Shown: in pieces, positions 55,326 through 64,000 of the stretch | Numbering within the stretch: position 1 is the first letter of the stretch | Layout: every line of letters begins with the position of its first letter | Source of the DNA: Flavobacterium faecale | Lineage (GTDB): Bacteria; Bacteroidota; Bacteroidia; Flavobacteriales; Flavobacteriaceae | Direction: 5' to 3' | Length of the DNA: 64,000 nt | NCBI RefSeq assembly: GCF_003076455.1 | Contig: NZ_CP020918.1 | Span: forward strand, 3,384,001-3,448,000 | Program-made: the position numbers and the translations under genes | The notes under the pieces: model-generated | What the model saw: only the letters and a program-made list of their open reading frames with translations | The model's database searches: none | Told to the model about the DNA's origin: nothing

Positions 55326-56390
55326 TTATTTTATCGGAATCTGAACATTAAATGATTGCAAAACGCCTTTATCGTCAACGATATCAGCTGCACATAACAA
55401 GGCGACTGGTTTTCCTTTTTCGATATACAATTGTGGTCTTTCTAGGTGCTCTAATTTTTGAACTGTGCCGTTTTCCCATTTAATTTCTAGCGTAGAAACC
55501 AAAGCGTTTTTAGATAATTTCCAATCAAAACCATCATTCGATTCGAATAAAACCAATCCTCTACCCGCTGTAGTAAAAGCGCCGTGCATGTCTTTGAGAA
55601 TGGCTCTGTATTTTCCGTTTTGGTACCAGATAAAAGGGTCTTCGGCAGGAAAATCATATCCTTCAGCAACAAAAACTGGTTTGTCATATTTTAGAAAAGG
55701 ACCTGTTGGCGTTTTGGATGTAGCTATGCAATGCACTACGGGACCACCCATAATTCCGGGTTTCTTTTTCCCAACTGCTTTGTACACCATCAAATAGATT
55801 CCGTCGGGTCTTTGCGTAATAGACGGATTACTAACCATCAAGGCATCAAGAGCTTCAGTATTTGAACTGACATCGATAATAGGTTTGTCAAAGCGTTTCC
55901 ATGGCCCGTTGGGATTATCGGCTACAGCCACACCAATGCGTTGGTTATTCCGGTGTGTCGGATTTAATTTATTGCCCATTGCAACACCGTTGCCCGTGTT
56001 ACCCATATAATACAAATAATACTTGCCATTGTACTCGTGTACGGTTGGATTGTGCGTGCATAAACCATCCCAATATTGAGCTCCGCGAATAGGCAGTGCC
56101 ACATCTTTAGGCTCGAATGGCCCAAATGGACTTTTGGAAACCGCATGCGCAATCTCGGAATGCGTGACCCAAGCCCAACCCAAGTTTTTATCCCAACGAG
56201 AATAATACATATGGTACAAACCATCTTTGCCTTTTACAATTGAAGCACCCCAAATACTCTTGGTTTCGCTTTCAAACTTTGCGGTAAGCGGAACGGGTTT
56301 GAAATTTAATTTAAAATCGGTATCTTGTTTTTGGGATTTACAAGAAAGTAATGTTCCAATAACCATTAGGAGTATCAAATGCTTTTTCAT
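55326..56390 (-). CDS. five-bladed propeller lipoprotein, unassigned glycosidase-like (copy 2)
   Basis: A 354-aa lipoprotein (lipobox 'GTLLSC') with a propeller of the GH43/GH32/GH117 superfamily: 'SIWGASIVKGKDGLYHMYYSRW', 'CTHNPTVHEYNGKYYLYYMGN', 'VSNPSITQRPDGIYLMVYK', 'AEDPFIWYQNGKYRAI'. The blade 1 position that usually carries the base Asp reads W-G-A-S here; only the fourth blade has an E-D-P. A clear homologue lies at 60288, with the GH117, a GH16 and a sulfatase between them. I cannot assign a CAZy family. It could be a glycosidase on galactose or anhydrogalactose oligosaccharides, or an inactive binder. Membrane anchored, last gene of the operon. Confidence 0.75.
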   Translation of the reverse strand: MKKHLILLMVIGTLLSCKSQKQDTDFKLNFKPVPLTAKFESETKSIWGASIVKGKDGLYHMYYSRWDKNLGWAWVTHSEIAHAVSKSPFGPFEPKDVALPIRGAQYWDGLCTHNPTVHEYNGKYYLYYMGNTGNGVAMGNKLNPTHRNNQRIGVAVADNPNGPWKRFDKPIIDVSSNTEALDALMVSNPSITQRPDGIYLMVYKAVGKKKPGIMGGPVVHCIATSKTPTGPFLKYDKPVFVAEGYDFPAEDPFIWYQNGKYRAILKDMHGAFTTAGRGLVLFESNDGFDWKLSKNALVSTLEIKWENGTVQKLEHLERPQLYIEKGKPVALLCAADIVDDKGVLQSFNVQIPIK

Positions 56391-56426
56391 ATAATCTAGG
56401 GCTGTAATTTTTAAAATACTACACGT

Positions 56427-57362
56427 TTATTTTTTCATAGGATGAAAATGAAACCAGTCCACTTCACAAGAAGAATTTGTAATTTGGTCTTCTCGAATAG
56501 CTGTTTTCCCATAAGTAAAAAACAAAGTTCCTAAATACCAATACAGTGGTTTAACAGCGTATTTTGGAACAGTGCGTAATGTTGGTGGAGTATCATCAGT
56601 TGTAAACGTCACTTTATTTCCGATTTTAACCCATTGATTTCCGTCTAGTATCCACATTTGCATATAGTCTGGATGGTATTCCATTCCCAACGTTTGCCAT
56701 TGATCAAACCCTTTTGTTCCAATTACTTCTCCTTTATAACTATCTTTATGACCATCAATCATTATCGCTTTTTTCCAACCAAAATCTCTTCCGATAGGAT
56801 CATTTACTTTTATTCTCTTTTTTAGAGAGTCGTTCCAAATATAGCATGGTGCGTCAGTACTCCAATCGGTAGCTTCTTCGCCGCCAGTAGAAAATTCCAT
56901 TACGTCAATTTCCATCCAACTATCTCCTTTTCCATTAGTTCCCGGTACTTTATAGCCTCTGGTATCATCTAATGAACCCCAGAAAGAAGGATGCCAAGAA
57001 TTTCTTTTGTTTTCGTAAATTCCTGTAGTTTTCCATTTAAAAGCATAAAAACCATATTGAAAATAATTATTAGAAACAATTGCGCCCCCTTTTTTTAGCT
57101 CTTTATGACCGTAACAAATAAGCGAACCGTCTTTTTCTTGAACAAAATTTGCTCCTTGTCCCAAACCTTCTTTGGTTGATTCTCTATAATGCCATTTATT
57201 AGTATCAAAAGAATTTTCTTTTCTATTGCCATTAAATTCATCCGAATACTTAGCATCGGCTTTGGCATTATAAATTGACTTAAGCTCGTTTGGAATATCT
57301 TGCGCTATTGCTGTCACTGATATAAAAGCAAACACTAATCCTATTTTTTGTTGAAATTTCAT
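56427..57362 (-). CDS. GH16 beta-agarase-like enzyme
   Basis: A 311-aa secreted GH16 (signal peptide ending 'SVTAIAQ'). It is the most divergent of the four GH16 enzymes here: the catalytic motif is E151-I-D153-V-M-E156, preceded by 'SWHPSFWGSLDDTRGYKVPG', and the domain closes with 'CEVDWFHFHPMKK'. No sorting domain or CBM is attached. It lies two genes after a sulfatase and directly after the GH117 in the transcript, the pairing expected when an endo-agarase makes neoagaro-oligosaccharides for a GH117. The GH117-GH16 gap of 155 bp holds a pyrimidine-rich tandem repeat. Agarase is the best guess; carrageenase or porphyranase remain possible. Confidence 0.87.
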   Translation of the reverse strand: MKFQQKIGLVFAFISVTAIAQDIPNELKSIYNAKADAKYSDEFNGNRKENSFDTNKWHYRESTKEGLGQGANFVQEKDGSLICYGHKELKKGGAIVSNNYFQYGFYAFKWKTTGIYENKRNSWHPSFWGSLDDTRGYKVPGTNGKGDSWMEIDVMEFSTGGEEATDWSTDAPCYIWNDSLKKRIKVNDPIGRDFGWKKAIMIDGHKDSYKGEVIGTKGFDQWQTLGMEYHPDYMQMWILDGNQWVKIGNKVTFTTDDTPPTLRTVPKYAVKPLYWYLGTLFFTYGKTAIREDQITNSSCEVDWFHFHPMKK

Positions 57363-57395
57363 TTTTGTGGTATGTTTTAAAATAGAACGTCCTAA

Positions 57396-57507
57396 TCTAT
57401 TCTCTATGTTCTATTCTCTATGTTCTATTTTCTGTGTTCTATTTTCTATGTTCTGTGTTCTATTTTCTATGTTCTTTTCTCTCTTCTCTATTTTCTATTT
57501 TCTATTA
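57396..57507 (+). repeat. pyrimidine-rich degenerate tandem repeat
   Basis: About 112 bp of TTCTATTTTCTATG-like units of roughly 14-15 bp with small variations (TATG/TGTG), purine-rich on the transcribed minus strand. It lies between GH117 and GH16 in the operon. Probably slipped-strand sequence that may vary between strains. Confidence 0.75.
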
Positions 57508-57517
57508 CCTCTTAACT

Positions 57518-58801
57518 TTATTTTTTCAAAATTCTTTCCATCTGTTTTTTGGTCAAACCTTGACTAAAATAAACCTCTGGAGCTAATAAAGGAGCTGTTT
57601 TTTTCATTTCGGGATCATCAACATCCAAACTCAAATCACAGTCAAAACGACTTAGAATCGTATGCGATTTACCTTTACCTCCTGCATTAACAAAATGTTC
57701 TAGTCCCCAAGTGATTCCTCTTCCATTTTTAGTATCTGTAAAAGCATCTGGAATAAAAGGTCCTGCAGCGGTTGGCATCATTGATGAAACTGCAGCTATT
57801 TCAAAATTTACCCAGTCTTTAGCGTACTGAATTGTGTTGTGTTCATTTCCATCTTGTGTAGTTAAGGCAGCAATTCCTTCCTTAAACGGAAATAGAGAAA
57901 CCTCATGACCGGAGTTTAAAACCGGATTCAAAGCATGTTTTTTGAATGGTCCAAGAGGATTTTCTGCTATTGCCAAACCACCTGCTACCCAAAGGTTATT
58001 GGGTCTATTAAAAGCTGATTTGTAATACACATATATTTTGCCGTCGTGTACAAACGGATTAGGATCGTGAATGGCAAACTGATCCCATTCTCCTTCTTTT
58101 CCATTTTCGATAATAGCGCCTTCGGCAGCTGTCCACGGACCATCAGGCGAATCAGCATAAGAGGCAGCAACTGGGCAGTAATCCCCTTTTTTTCCGCTGG
58201 CTTCCATAAAACCTTGGTAATACAAATAGTATTTTCCTTTAAATTTCAAAATATCCGCAGTTGCTACCGACCGCCAACCTACTTGAGGTTTTGCAGGTCT
58301 TTTTATGGCTACTCCTTGTTCTTTCCAAGTAAATCCGTCCTCGCTGGTAGCGTACCAAATTTCGCTCAAATCCCAATCGGTTGAAGGAATAGTTTCTGTG
58401 CTTGCATCTGCTCCCATGGGCGGTGTTGGTGTCTCGCGATGCGTGTACCATACGTAGTATTTTCCGTTTTCAAAAATAACTTTTGAAGGATCTCTACGCG
58501 AAATAGTTCCATCGCCATTGTGATAATCAAAGCCTTTTAGAGGAGTGTGTTTGAACGCGGAGAACAATTCATTAGCAGCCGGTCTCGGTCCCATATAATT
58601 TGTAAACGCTCTTTTCATAGCGCTGCTCATTTCCCTTTTTTCGGTTTCCTTCGTTACCGTATAAGGAAAACCACCTTGTATATCTGCAATTTTCGAAAGG
58701 TCTTTTTGAGCAGTACATCCTATAATTGATAGTAACAAACAACTTAAACCAAGGCTAGTTAGTAGAATGTTTGACTTGGTGATTCGTATTCTGCAATTCA
58801 T
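57518..58801 (-). CDS. GH117 alpha-1,3-(3,6-anhydro)-L-galactosidase
   Basis: A 427-aa lipoprotein (signal ending 'LLSIIGC') from the ATG at 58801; another ATG three codons earlier is possible. The sequence follows the GH117 pattern closely. It has the N-terminal dimer helix 'SSAMKRAFTNYMGPRPAANE', then propeller blades with D104 in 'SRRDPSKV', 'STDWDLSEIWYATS', 'YYLYYQGF', D246 in 'FAIHDPNPFVH', H299-E300 in 'NSGHEVSLFPF', 'NTIQYA' and 'GRGITWGLEH'. GH117 enzymes remove 3,6-anhydro-L-galactose from the non-reducing end of neoagaro-oligosaccharides. This is the strongest single clue that the locus targets agarocolloids. It is preceded by a sulfatase (38-bp gap) and followed by a GH16. Confidence 0.94.
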   Translation of the reverse strand: MNCRIRITKSNILLTSLGLSCLLLSIIGCTAQKDLSKIADIQGGFPYTVTKETEKREMSSAMKRAFTNYMGPRPAANELFSAFKHTPLKGFDYHNGDGTISRRDPSKVIFENGKYYVWYTHRETPTPPMGADASTETIPSTDWDLSEIWYATSEDGFTWKEQGVAIKRPAKPQVGWRSVATADILKFKGKYYLYYQGFMEASGKKGDYCPVAASYADSPDGPWTAAEGAIIENGKEGEWDQFAIHDPNPFVHDGKIYVYYKSAFNRPNNLWVAGGLAIAENPLGPFKKHALNPVLNSGHEVSLFPFKEGIAALTTQDGNEHNTIQYAKDWVNFEIAAVSSMMPTAAGPFIPDAFTDTKNGRGITWGLEHFVNAGGKGKSHTILSRFDCDLSLDVDDPEMKKTAPLLAPEVYFSQGLTKKQMERILKK

Positions 58802-58839
58802 AATAAACATATTTGTACATTCTTAAATAATAGAAGATG

Positions 58840-60285
58840 CTATTTTAATAATAGTTCTTTCTCCCATTTTTTTACTATTTGTTCATAAGTAGCATCTACT
58901 TTTAAACCTAAATTCTCCTCCATAAGTCCTTTTTTGTAATACTTTACAGAAGATTCCATTGCTTCTTTTTCTGTAGCCGCATTTTCTTGTATCCTATTTT
59001 TTTCAAAAAACACCATGTCTTTTTGAAGTTTTGACAATAGGACGGATTTAATCTTTTGATGCTTAAAGGAATTTTCTAAATTATTAAATTCCATTGGATC
59101 CTTTTTTAAATCAAAAAGTTCGACTTCTGGTTTTGTGTCAGCCATAAATTGATTAAAGGGAGCTTTTAATTCTCCTTTTTCATATAAATAGTGATACAAA
59201 GCAAATGCTGGGTATTCCAATTTTTTATAACTTGTAAGTTGCATCCAGGATCTGTCTGGGGTTCTGTTCCAAATTAGCTTGTATCTTCCGTCTGTAATAC
59301 TTCGCATATTTTCTATGGCATCTCCTGTTCTATCTCTAAAACCATAAACATATTTACGTTGACTTGAGTTTTTACCTAAAAAAACATTTCCTTGAATATG
59401 TTTTGGAACCTCAATATTCGATAATGCCAAAGAGGTGGCAGTAACATCAATCAAGCTCACCAATTGTTGGTCTATTTTTCCCGCTTTCAATAGTTTTGGA
59501 TAACGAACAATCAAGGGAACCTTTAAACCGCCCTCATATAAAAATTGCTTGTCTCGTAGATGAGGTCTTCCATTATCTCCAAAAAAGAAAATGATGGTAT
59601 TTTCTAGCAATCCGTCTTTCTCTAGTCTTTCCATTATTTCACCTACTTGACGATCTGCGTCTTGAATACTTTCTAGATACAAAGCCCAATCTGCTTTTAA
59701 TAATGGATAATCAGGGTAGCAAGCGGGTAGCGTAACACTTTGGGGGTCAATAGGATTTTTTAAATCTCTAACAAATGGCCGGTGCGGCTGCTTAATTTGA
59801 ATTTGTGCAAAGAAAGCTTGCCCTTTTGCTCTTTGTCTCCAATCTGTTCCATCAAATAAATTTTCATTCAAAAAATTAAAATCTTCCTTCCCTTTTTTAT
59901 TCAAATCAGCTGGGCTTCCATTAGAACAGAAATAGCCTGCATTTTTAAAATAGGTCGTGATCGGTTCGATTCCATCTGGCAACATCGTCATGTTTATCGT
60001 TCTGTGATCTTGACAATTAATAGCTGGTGGATACATTCCTGTTATCATTGACGAACGACTCGTGGAGCATACTGGCGCTGTAGCATAGGCATTTTTATAA
60101 AGAGTTCCTTGCTTTGCCAATTGATCTATATGAGGTGTTTTTACATCTTTATTACCGTAACAAGCAAGTTCTACACCTAAATCATCTGAATTAATCCATA
60201 AAATATTGGGACGATCTTGTGCCAATGAAAGAATTGGAAAAGTAATTAAAATACTGAAAAATAGAAAGCTAGATATGATTTTCAT
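58840..60285 (-). CDS. S1 sulfatase with unusual C-S-T-S-R motif
   Basis: A 481-aa sulfatase, signal peptide ending 'ILSLAQ', metal site 'PNILWINSDDLGVELACYGN'. The maturation motif is C73-S-T-S-R: Thr stands where the formylglycine consensus has Pro or Ala. 'FFGDNGRPHLRDKQFLYEGG' supplies the downstream metal ligands, and the C-terminal part has 'FDLKKDPMEFNNLEN'. The compact N-terminal region ('MITGMYPPAINCQDHRT') resembles the heparan-sulfatase-like branch, some of whose members carry the same variant. It lies 2 bp after a propeller gene and 38 bp before GH117 in one operon. Confidence 0.88.
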   Translation of the reverse strand: MKIISSFLFFSILITFPILSLAQDRPNILWINSDDLGVELACYGNKDVKTPHIDQLAKQGTLYKNAYATAPVCSTSRSSMITGMYPPAINCQDHRTINMTMLPDGIEPITTYFKNAGYFCSNGSPADLNKKGKEDFNFLNENLFDGTDWRQRAKGQAFFAQIQIKQPHRPFVRDLKNPIDPQSVTLPACYPDYPLLKADWALYLESIQDADRQVGEIMERLEKDGLLENTIIFFFGDNGRPHLRDKQFLYEGGLKVPLIVRYPKLLKAGKIDQQLVSLIDVTATSLALSNIEVPKHIQGNVFLGKNSSQRKYVYGFRDRTGDAIENMRSITDGRYKLIWNRTPDRSWMQLTSYKKLEYPAFALYHYLYEKGELKAPFNQFMADTKPEVELFDLKKDPMEFNNLENSFKHQKIKSVLLSKLQKDMVFFEKNRIQENAATEKEAMESSVKYYKKGLMEENLGLKVDATYEQIVKKWEKELLLK

Positions 60286-60287
60286 AA

Positions 60288-61394
60288 TTAGTCTTTTGTG
60301 ATTATTAATGGAATTTGGATATTAAAAGAATTTCGTACTTTGTTGACAATCGTATCTGCAGCACAAAGCAATGCTACTGCTTTTCCGTTTTCAAAAAACA
60401 CTTGTGGACGTTCTAAATGGGTAAACTGTTGTACACGACCATCTTCCCATTGCACTTTACGTTCTGATATTTCATGGTATTTTGAAGGTACCCAATCAAA
60501 ACCATTTTTAGATTCGTATTGCACCAAGGAGAATACCCTTTTTTTATCAATTTCTTTAATACGTTTTACAATTGCTCTGTATTTGCCATCTTGAAACCAA
60601 ATATAAGGGTCTTCGGCAGGGAAACGTTCCCCTTTAATTTCAAATGCTAATTTTTCTCTCTTTACAAATGGACCCGTAGGTGAGTCAGCAATGGCTACAC
60701 AATGCACGACTGGACCACCATTTGGCAATGGAAATTTTTTCCCCACTCCTTTGTAAACAATCAAATATTTCCCTTCTGGCGTTTGACAGACAGACGGATT
60801 TGATGTTACTAAAGCATCGTGGGCATTGTCATCTTTCGACACATCAACAACGGGTTTATCAAAACGTTTCCAAGGTCCAGATGGACTGTCTGCAACCGCC
60901 ACTCCTATTCGTTGATTGTTGCGATGTACCCAATTCAATTCTTCTTTCTCTGGTGTTCCTTCAATTTTTAAATCACCCGTATTCCCCATATAATAGAGAT
61001 AATACTTTCCGTTGAATTTATGAATCGTTGGATTATGTGTACACAATCCGTCCCAATATTCGGCTCCTCGCACCTTCAAAGCAACATCTTTGAATTTGAA
61101 TGGTCCAAAAGGAGAATCAGAAACCGCATGAGCGATCTCGGAGTGCGAAACCCAAATCCATCCTGGTGCTTTTGGCCAACGAGAATAAAACATATGATAC
61201 AAATTATCTTCCCCTTTGACCAGCGAACCTCCCCAAATACTCATTCCTTCTTCTGAAAAAACTGATTTTTTTGCTACTTTTCCAAACTCAATTTTAAAAT
61301 CATTTCCTCCAACATTGGCAGCAGATTTTTTAGATTTTTGAGCGCAAGACTGTAATATTAAAAGTGAAATTACCAGAATTTTTATATATTTCAT
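60288..61394 (-). CDS. five-bladed propeller lipoprotein, unassigned glycosidase-like (copy 1)
   Basis: A 368-aa lipoprotein, start at 61394 ('MKYIKILVISLLILQSC', lipobox L-Q-S-C); an upstream ATG at 61430 would overlap the GH2. Homologous over its whole length to the gene at 55326: 'SIWGGSLVKGEDNLYHMFYSRW', 'CTHNPTIHKFNGKYYLYYMGNT', 'NNQRIGVAVADSPSGPWKRFDKP', 'AEDPYIWFQDGKYRAI', 'HLERPQVFFENGKAVALLCAAD'. The shared blocks without the common GH43 base Asp mark a distinct subfamily. It starts 5 bp after the GH2 stop. Its place at one end of the GH117 operon, with its homologue at the other end, makes it a candidate for an undescribed step in agar/porphyran breakdown. Confidence 0.76.
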   Translation of the reverse strand: MKYIKILVISLLILQSCAQKSKKSAANVGGNDFKIEFGKVAKKSVFSEEGMSIWGGSLVKGEDNLYHMFYSRWPKAPGWIWVSHSEIAHAVSDSPFGPFKFKDVALKVRGAEYWDGLCTHNPTIHKFNGKYYLYYMGNTGDLKIEGTPEKEELNWVHRNNQRIGVAVADSPSGPWKRFDKPVVDVSKDDNAHDALVTSNPSVCQTPEGKYLIVYKGVGKKFPLPNGGPVVHCVAIADSPTGPFVKREKLAFEIKGERFPAEDPYIWFQDGKYRAIVKRIKEIDKKRVFSLVQYESKNGFDWVPSKYHEISERKVQWEDGRVQQFTHLERPQVFFENGKAVALLCAADTIVNKVRNSFNIQIPLIITKD

Positions 61395-61399
61395 AACTA

Positions 61400-64000
61400 C
61401 TATTTTTTTGCTTTTATAACATTTGACCAATTACTTTCTCCCGTTTTTAAAACACTTTTTATTTGAAAACAAATGACCTTTTCAGCTTTCAAATCAATCG
61501 AAAGCATTCCTTTTACATTGGTAACAAAATTTTTGTTTAACAATTTTTCTGTTGCGCCATAACGCACTTTGTATTTTAATTCATCTTTAGTTGTTGCGTA
61601 TCCTATCACTAATTTTTGATCCGCAATAAAAGCATCGTAAACCAGAGGTGGCAATGCAATTCCGTTTGGAGTTGCTATTACTTTTATCGAAGGTTTGCTT
61701 TCTCCTTTGTCATTAAAAGCAGTCAAAGTCAATGAAACCGATTGATTGTTTACCAATTGAGGAACATCAATATAATCGGCAATCGTTTTTGGCGTTTTTA
61801 CCAAGTGATTGGCGCTGTTTAAATAACTTATTTGGTATTCTGTAGCTCCTGCAACTTTATCAAACAAAACCCGTACCGATTGGTTTCCAGTAATTATTTC
61901 CTTTATCGCTGGTGGATTTGGAACTTGAAACGAAAGTGTTTTTTCGAATCTATTAATGCCTATTGAATTTTCTAAATTCACAGTTAAGCTCATTGGATTA
62001 GTTTTCAAATTTGTCCACTGAATCGTTCCTTTCCAGAGTCCGTCTTGTGGATGGATTGTTGGTAAAATCATTTCATTTTTCGAAATAATTAAACCATTCG
62101 CATCTTTAAAAATCCACACCAATGTATAGCCTTTCAAACTAAAAATTGGATAATCTGCTAGTCCACGAATCGGAACAATCACTTGTGCTTCTTTTTTATC
62201 AAAATCGATTCCTTCAACCTGAATGTCTTTTACGGGACTCAATTCTTTTTTTACTCTATCAAAAAGTCGGCGTTTTTGTCTCCAAGAATTGATGACTCCC
62301 CACACCCTATTTTCCTCATCGGATGTTCCAGCATAACCCGAACGATAATCGTTGAATGTCCATAACGAGGTGCCAATTACAAAAGGGTTTTTATTTCGAA
62401 AAGTATCATGCCAGTCCGAAAGTATTTCTTTATCCTCATCCAAAGAAGGCGTTTGAAAAGGGTCAAACCCATATTCTGAAATAAAAATGGGTTTGTTGGG
62501 CCATTTTTTTCTAATTATTTCCAAAATCTCTTGTGGTTTTCCCTGCCATTGGTACATATTGTGCATAATAATATCGGCAAAAGTATTGGGGTCTGTTTCT
62601 GGCGTAGCCGAATCTTTCTGTCCTGAATTGCTCACACAAGTCACCAAACGGTACGGGTCCAATTCGGTTTTAACATATTCCATCATTTTTCGACCGTAAT
62701 CAAAATGATTTTTGAGTTCGTTACCCACGCTCCAACCAATAATACTCGGATGATTAATGTCTCGATTCACCATCGCTTTTATCCACTCTTTGGGATAAGG
62801 ATCGAAAATTGGTGCATTAAATTCTGGATTAGACAATTCCCTCACATTTACTTCTTCAAAAAGTAAAATCCCCATTTTATCACACAAATCTATCAAACGC
62901 TCGTTTTGTGTTCCGTGCATAATGCGCATAAAATTGGAACCCGCCTCTTTCATTAATTTCATGTCTTGCTCTAACAATTCTTGCGGTTCTGAACTTCCCC
63001 AAAAGCGGTGCTCACTCACTCTATTAAAACCGCCTAATCGAATGGGTTCGCCATTCAAAAACAATTGCGAGTCGTTGATTTCTATTTTTCTAATACCAAA
63101 CGTATTGGTTTGATTGTCCAATTGCTGTTTGTTTTCTCTGATAGTCGTTTGAATCTGATACAAATTTGGCAAATCAAAATGCCACAGTTTTACATCTTCT
63201 GGTTTAAGCGTTGTTTCTAGATTAATTTCTTGTATCGAATGGGCCAAAACAGCAAGATTCCCTGTCATTTCTGCAACTTTTTTGATATCCAAAATAGCAG
63301 AATTGATTTGAATGTTTTGTGTTACCCCTGAATTATTTTCAACTCTCAATCGTAATTTCAAAAGTGCTGTTCCCGTTTTTAAATTCGGTTCTGCATGTAT
63401 GTATTGCTGCGTGATTCGAACAGCTTTATTTTTAACTATCGCCACTTCTCTGATAATTCCGCCCCAGTTCCAAGTAGCGCCAACGAGAAAATTATTATCC
63501 ACTTCGACTGCTAGAACGTTTGGTTTTCCTGCTAAAACCTTATCGGTTATATCCAACTCAAATGGCGAAAAGCCGCCTTGATGTTCTCCCACAAATTTTC
63601 CATTGAGATATACTTTGGCAACATGATACACGGCTTCAAACTGCAAACGCACTTGTTCGTTCGGATTAATTTTCCAGTTTGCAGGGAAGTTAAACGTCTT
63701 GCGATACCAACCTTTACCCACATAATTAGAAAAATTATTTAGCATTCCCCAATGCCCTGGCACTTTCAATCGATTCCATTTGGAATCATTAAATTGTGGC
63801 AAATACACTTGATTGGGAAGGTTTTTAGCATTCGAAAAAACAGCGTCAGAAATGGGTCTAAATAGCACCGCATCTGCAGAAACACCACCTTCATCAATAG
63901 CCGAAATTTCTACAAAATTATCTTTGGAAGCGTTAAAAGTATAAATCCCAAGACTTATCCATTGGTCACCACAGCTGCGCTGGTTGGCATAAGTAGCCAC
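61400..64000 (-). CDS. GH2 beta-glycosidase, N-terminus beyond window
   Basis: Only the last 866 residues are visible; the frame is open at the right edge. The visible part begins with what looks like the end of a golvesin/xylan-binding-like beta domain ('DNFVEISAIDEGGVSADAVLFRP'). It continues with GH2 sugar-binding (~60-190), Ig-like and TIM-barrel domains. In visible numbering the acid/base is E428 ('GWSVGNE') and the nucleophile E509 ('PIFISEYGF'). C-terminal domains include a FnIII-like module ('ATEYQISYLNSANHLV') and a final beta segment. It is the first visible gene of the GH117 operon and probably removes terminal beta-galactose or a related sugar. Clearly different from the other two GH2 enzymes. 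Confidence 0.87.
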   Translation of the reverse strand: MATYANQRSCGDQWISLGIYTFNASKDNFVEISAIDEGGVSADAVLFRPISDAVFSNAKNLPNQVYLPQFNDSKWNRLKVPGHWGMLNNFSNYVGKGWYRKTFNFPANWKINPNEQVRLQFEAVYHVAKVYLNGKFVGEHQGGFSPFELDITDKVLAGKPNVLAVEVDNNFLVGATWNWGGIIREVAIVKNKAVRITQQYIHAEPNLKTGTALLKLRLRVENNSGVTQNIQINSAILDIKKVAEMTGNLAVLAHSIQEINLETTLKPEDVKLWHFDLPNLYQIQTTIRENKQQLDNQTNTFGIRKIEINDSQLFLNGEPIRLGGFNRVSEHRFWGSSEPQELLEQDMKLMKEAGSNFMRIMHGTQNERLIDLCDKMGILLFEEVNVRELSNPEFNAPIFDPYPKEWIKAMVNRDINHPSIIGWSVGNELKNHFDYGRKMMEYVKTELDPYRLVTCVSNSGQKDSATPETDPNTFADIIMHNMYQWQGKPQEILEIIRKKWPNKPIFISEYGFDPFQTPSLDEDKEILSDWHDTFRNKNPFVIGTSLWTFNDYRSGYAGTSDEENRVWGVINSWRQKRRLFDRVKKELSPVKDIQVEGIDFDKKEAQVIVPIRGLADYPIFSLKGYTLVWIFKDANGLIISKNEMILPTIHPQDGLWKGTIQWTNLKTNPMSLTVNLENSIGINRFEKTLSFQVPNPPAIKEIITGNQSVRVLFDKVAGATEYQISYLNSANHLVKTPKTIADYIDVPQLVNNQSVSLTLTAFNDKGESKPSIKVIATPNGIALPPLVYDAFIADQKLVIGYATTKDELKYKVRYGATEKLLNKNFVTNVKGMLSIDLKAEKVICFQIKSVLKTGESNWSNVIKAKK

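Noticed and set aside
57396..57507. CRISPR array
   Set aside because: Units are short, degenerate and contiguous with no spacers; it is a simple tandem repeat.
57518..58810. GH43 for the 430-aa propeller
   Set aside because: The N-terminal SSAMKRAF...GPRP helix and the NSGHE, IHDP and GRGITWGL blocks are GH117 hallmarks.

Overview
The window looks like part of a large polysaccharide-utilization locus of a marine flavobacterium (Bacteroidota, Flavobacteriia). The evidence is the AT-rich DNA, flavobacterial lipoprotein signals, type IX secretion C-terminal domains (type A on a GH16, type B on a PKD protein), TAnnTTTG-like promoter elements, a TPR/LuxR-type membrane regulator and many formylglycine-dependent S1 sulfatases. 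I count 13 S1 sulfatase genes (10 intact, 2 interrupted, 1 cut by the window edge), four GH16, three GH2, two GH3, one each of GH29, GH28-like, GH43 and GH117, two related five-bladed propeller lipoproteins, two SASA-type acetylesterases and one Asp-box (BNR) propeller. The GH117 plus GH16, GH2 and GH29 set points to agarocolloids (agar, porphyran) of red algae. The exact substrate is an inference. No SusC/SusD pair lies in the window.

Layout. 1-7.4 kb: tail of a sulfatase, three GH16 enzymes, a carbohydrate-binding lipoprotein and an IS30-family element with a 52-bp perfect palindrome. 7.5-16.5 kb (+): operon GH2 - GH29 - sulfatase - sulfatase - GH28-like, ending in a strong terminator. 16.5-22.5 kb: accessory insertion (PKD/T9SS protein, GNAT acetyltransferase, lipoprotein, XRE-ImmA metallopeptidase with an unknown partner), partly bounded by two diverged copies of an intergenic repeat. 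22.6-28.8 kb (-): GH3 - GH3 - sulfatase carrying an amber stop. 29.0-30.7 kb (-): single sulfatase with terminator. 30.9-40.5 kb (-): GH43 - acetylesterase - sulfatase - sulfatase - sulfatase - acetylesterase. 41-47.1 kb (-): sulfatase - LacZ-like GH2 - sulfatase, with an intrinsic-terminator hairpin in its 5' leader. 47.7-50.3 kb (+): BNR propeller. 50.4-53.3 kb (-): sulfatase followed by a decayed sulfatase. 53.6-55.3 kb (+): membrane TPR-LuxR regulator. 55.3-64 kb (-): GH2 (runs off the window) - propeller - sulfatase - GH117 - GH16 - propeller.

Working model (inference): surface or secreted GH16 enzymes cut the galactan. Periplasmic sulfatases and acetylesterases strip substituents. GH2, GH29 and GH117 then release beta-galactose, alpha-L-galactose-type and 3,6-anhydro-L-galactose residues from chain ends. 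The GH3/GH43/GH28-like block may deal with side groups or a second, co-occurring glycan. The TPR-LuxR protein is the only visible candidate regulator.
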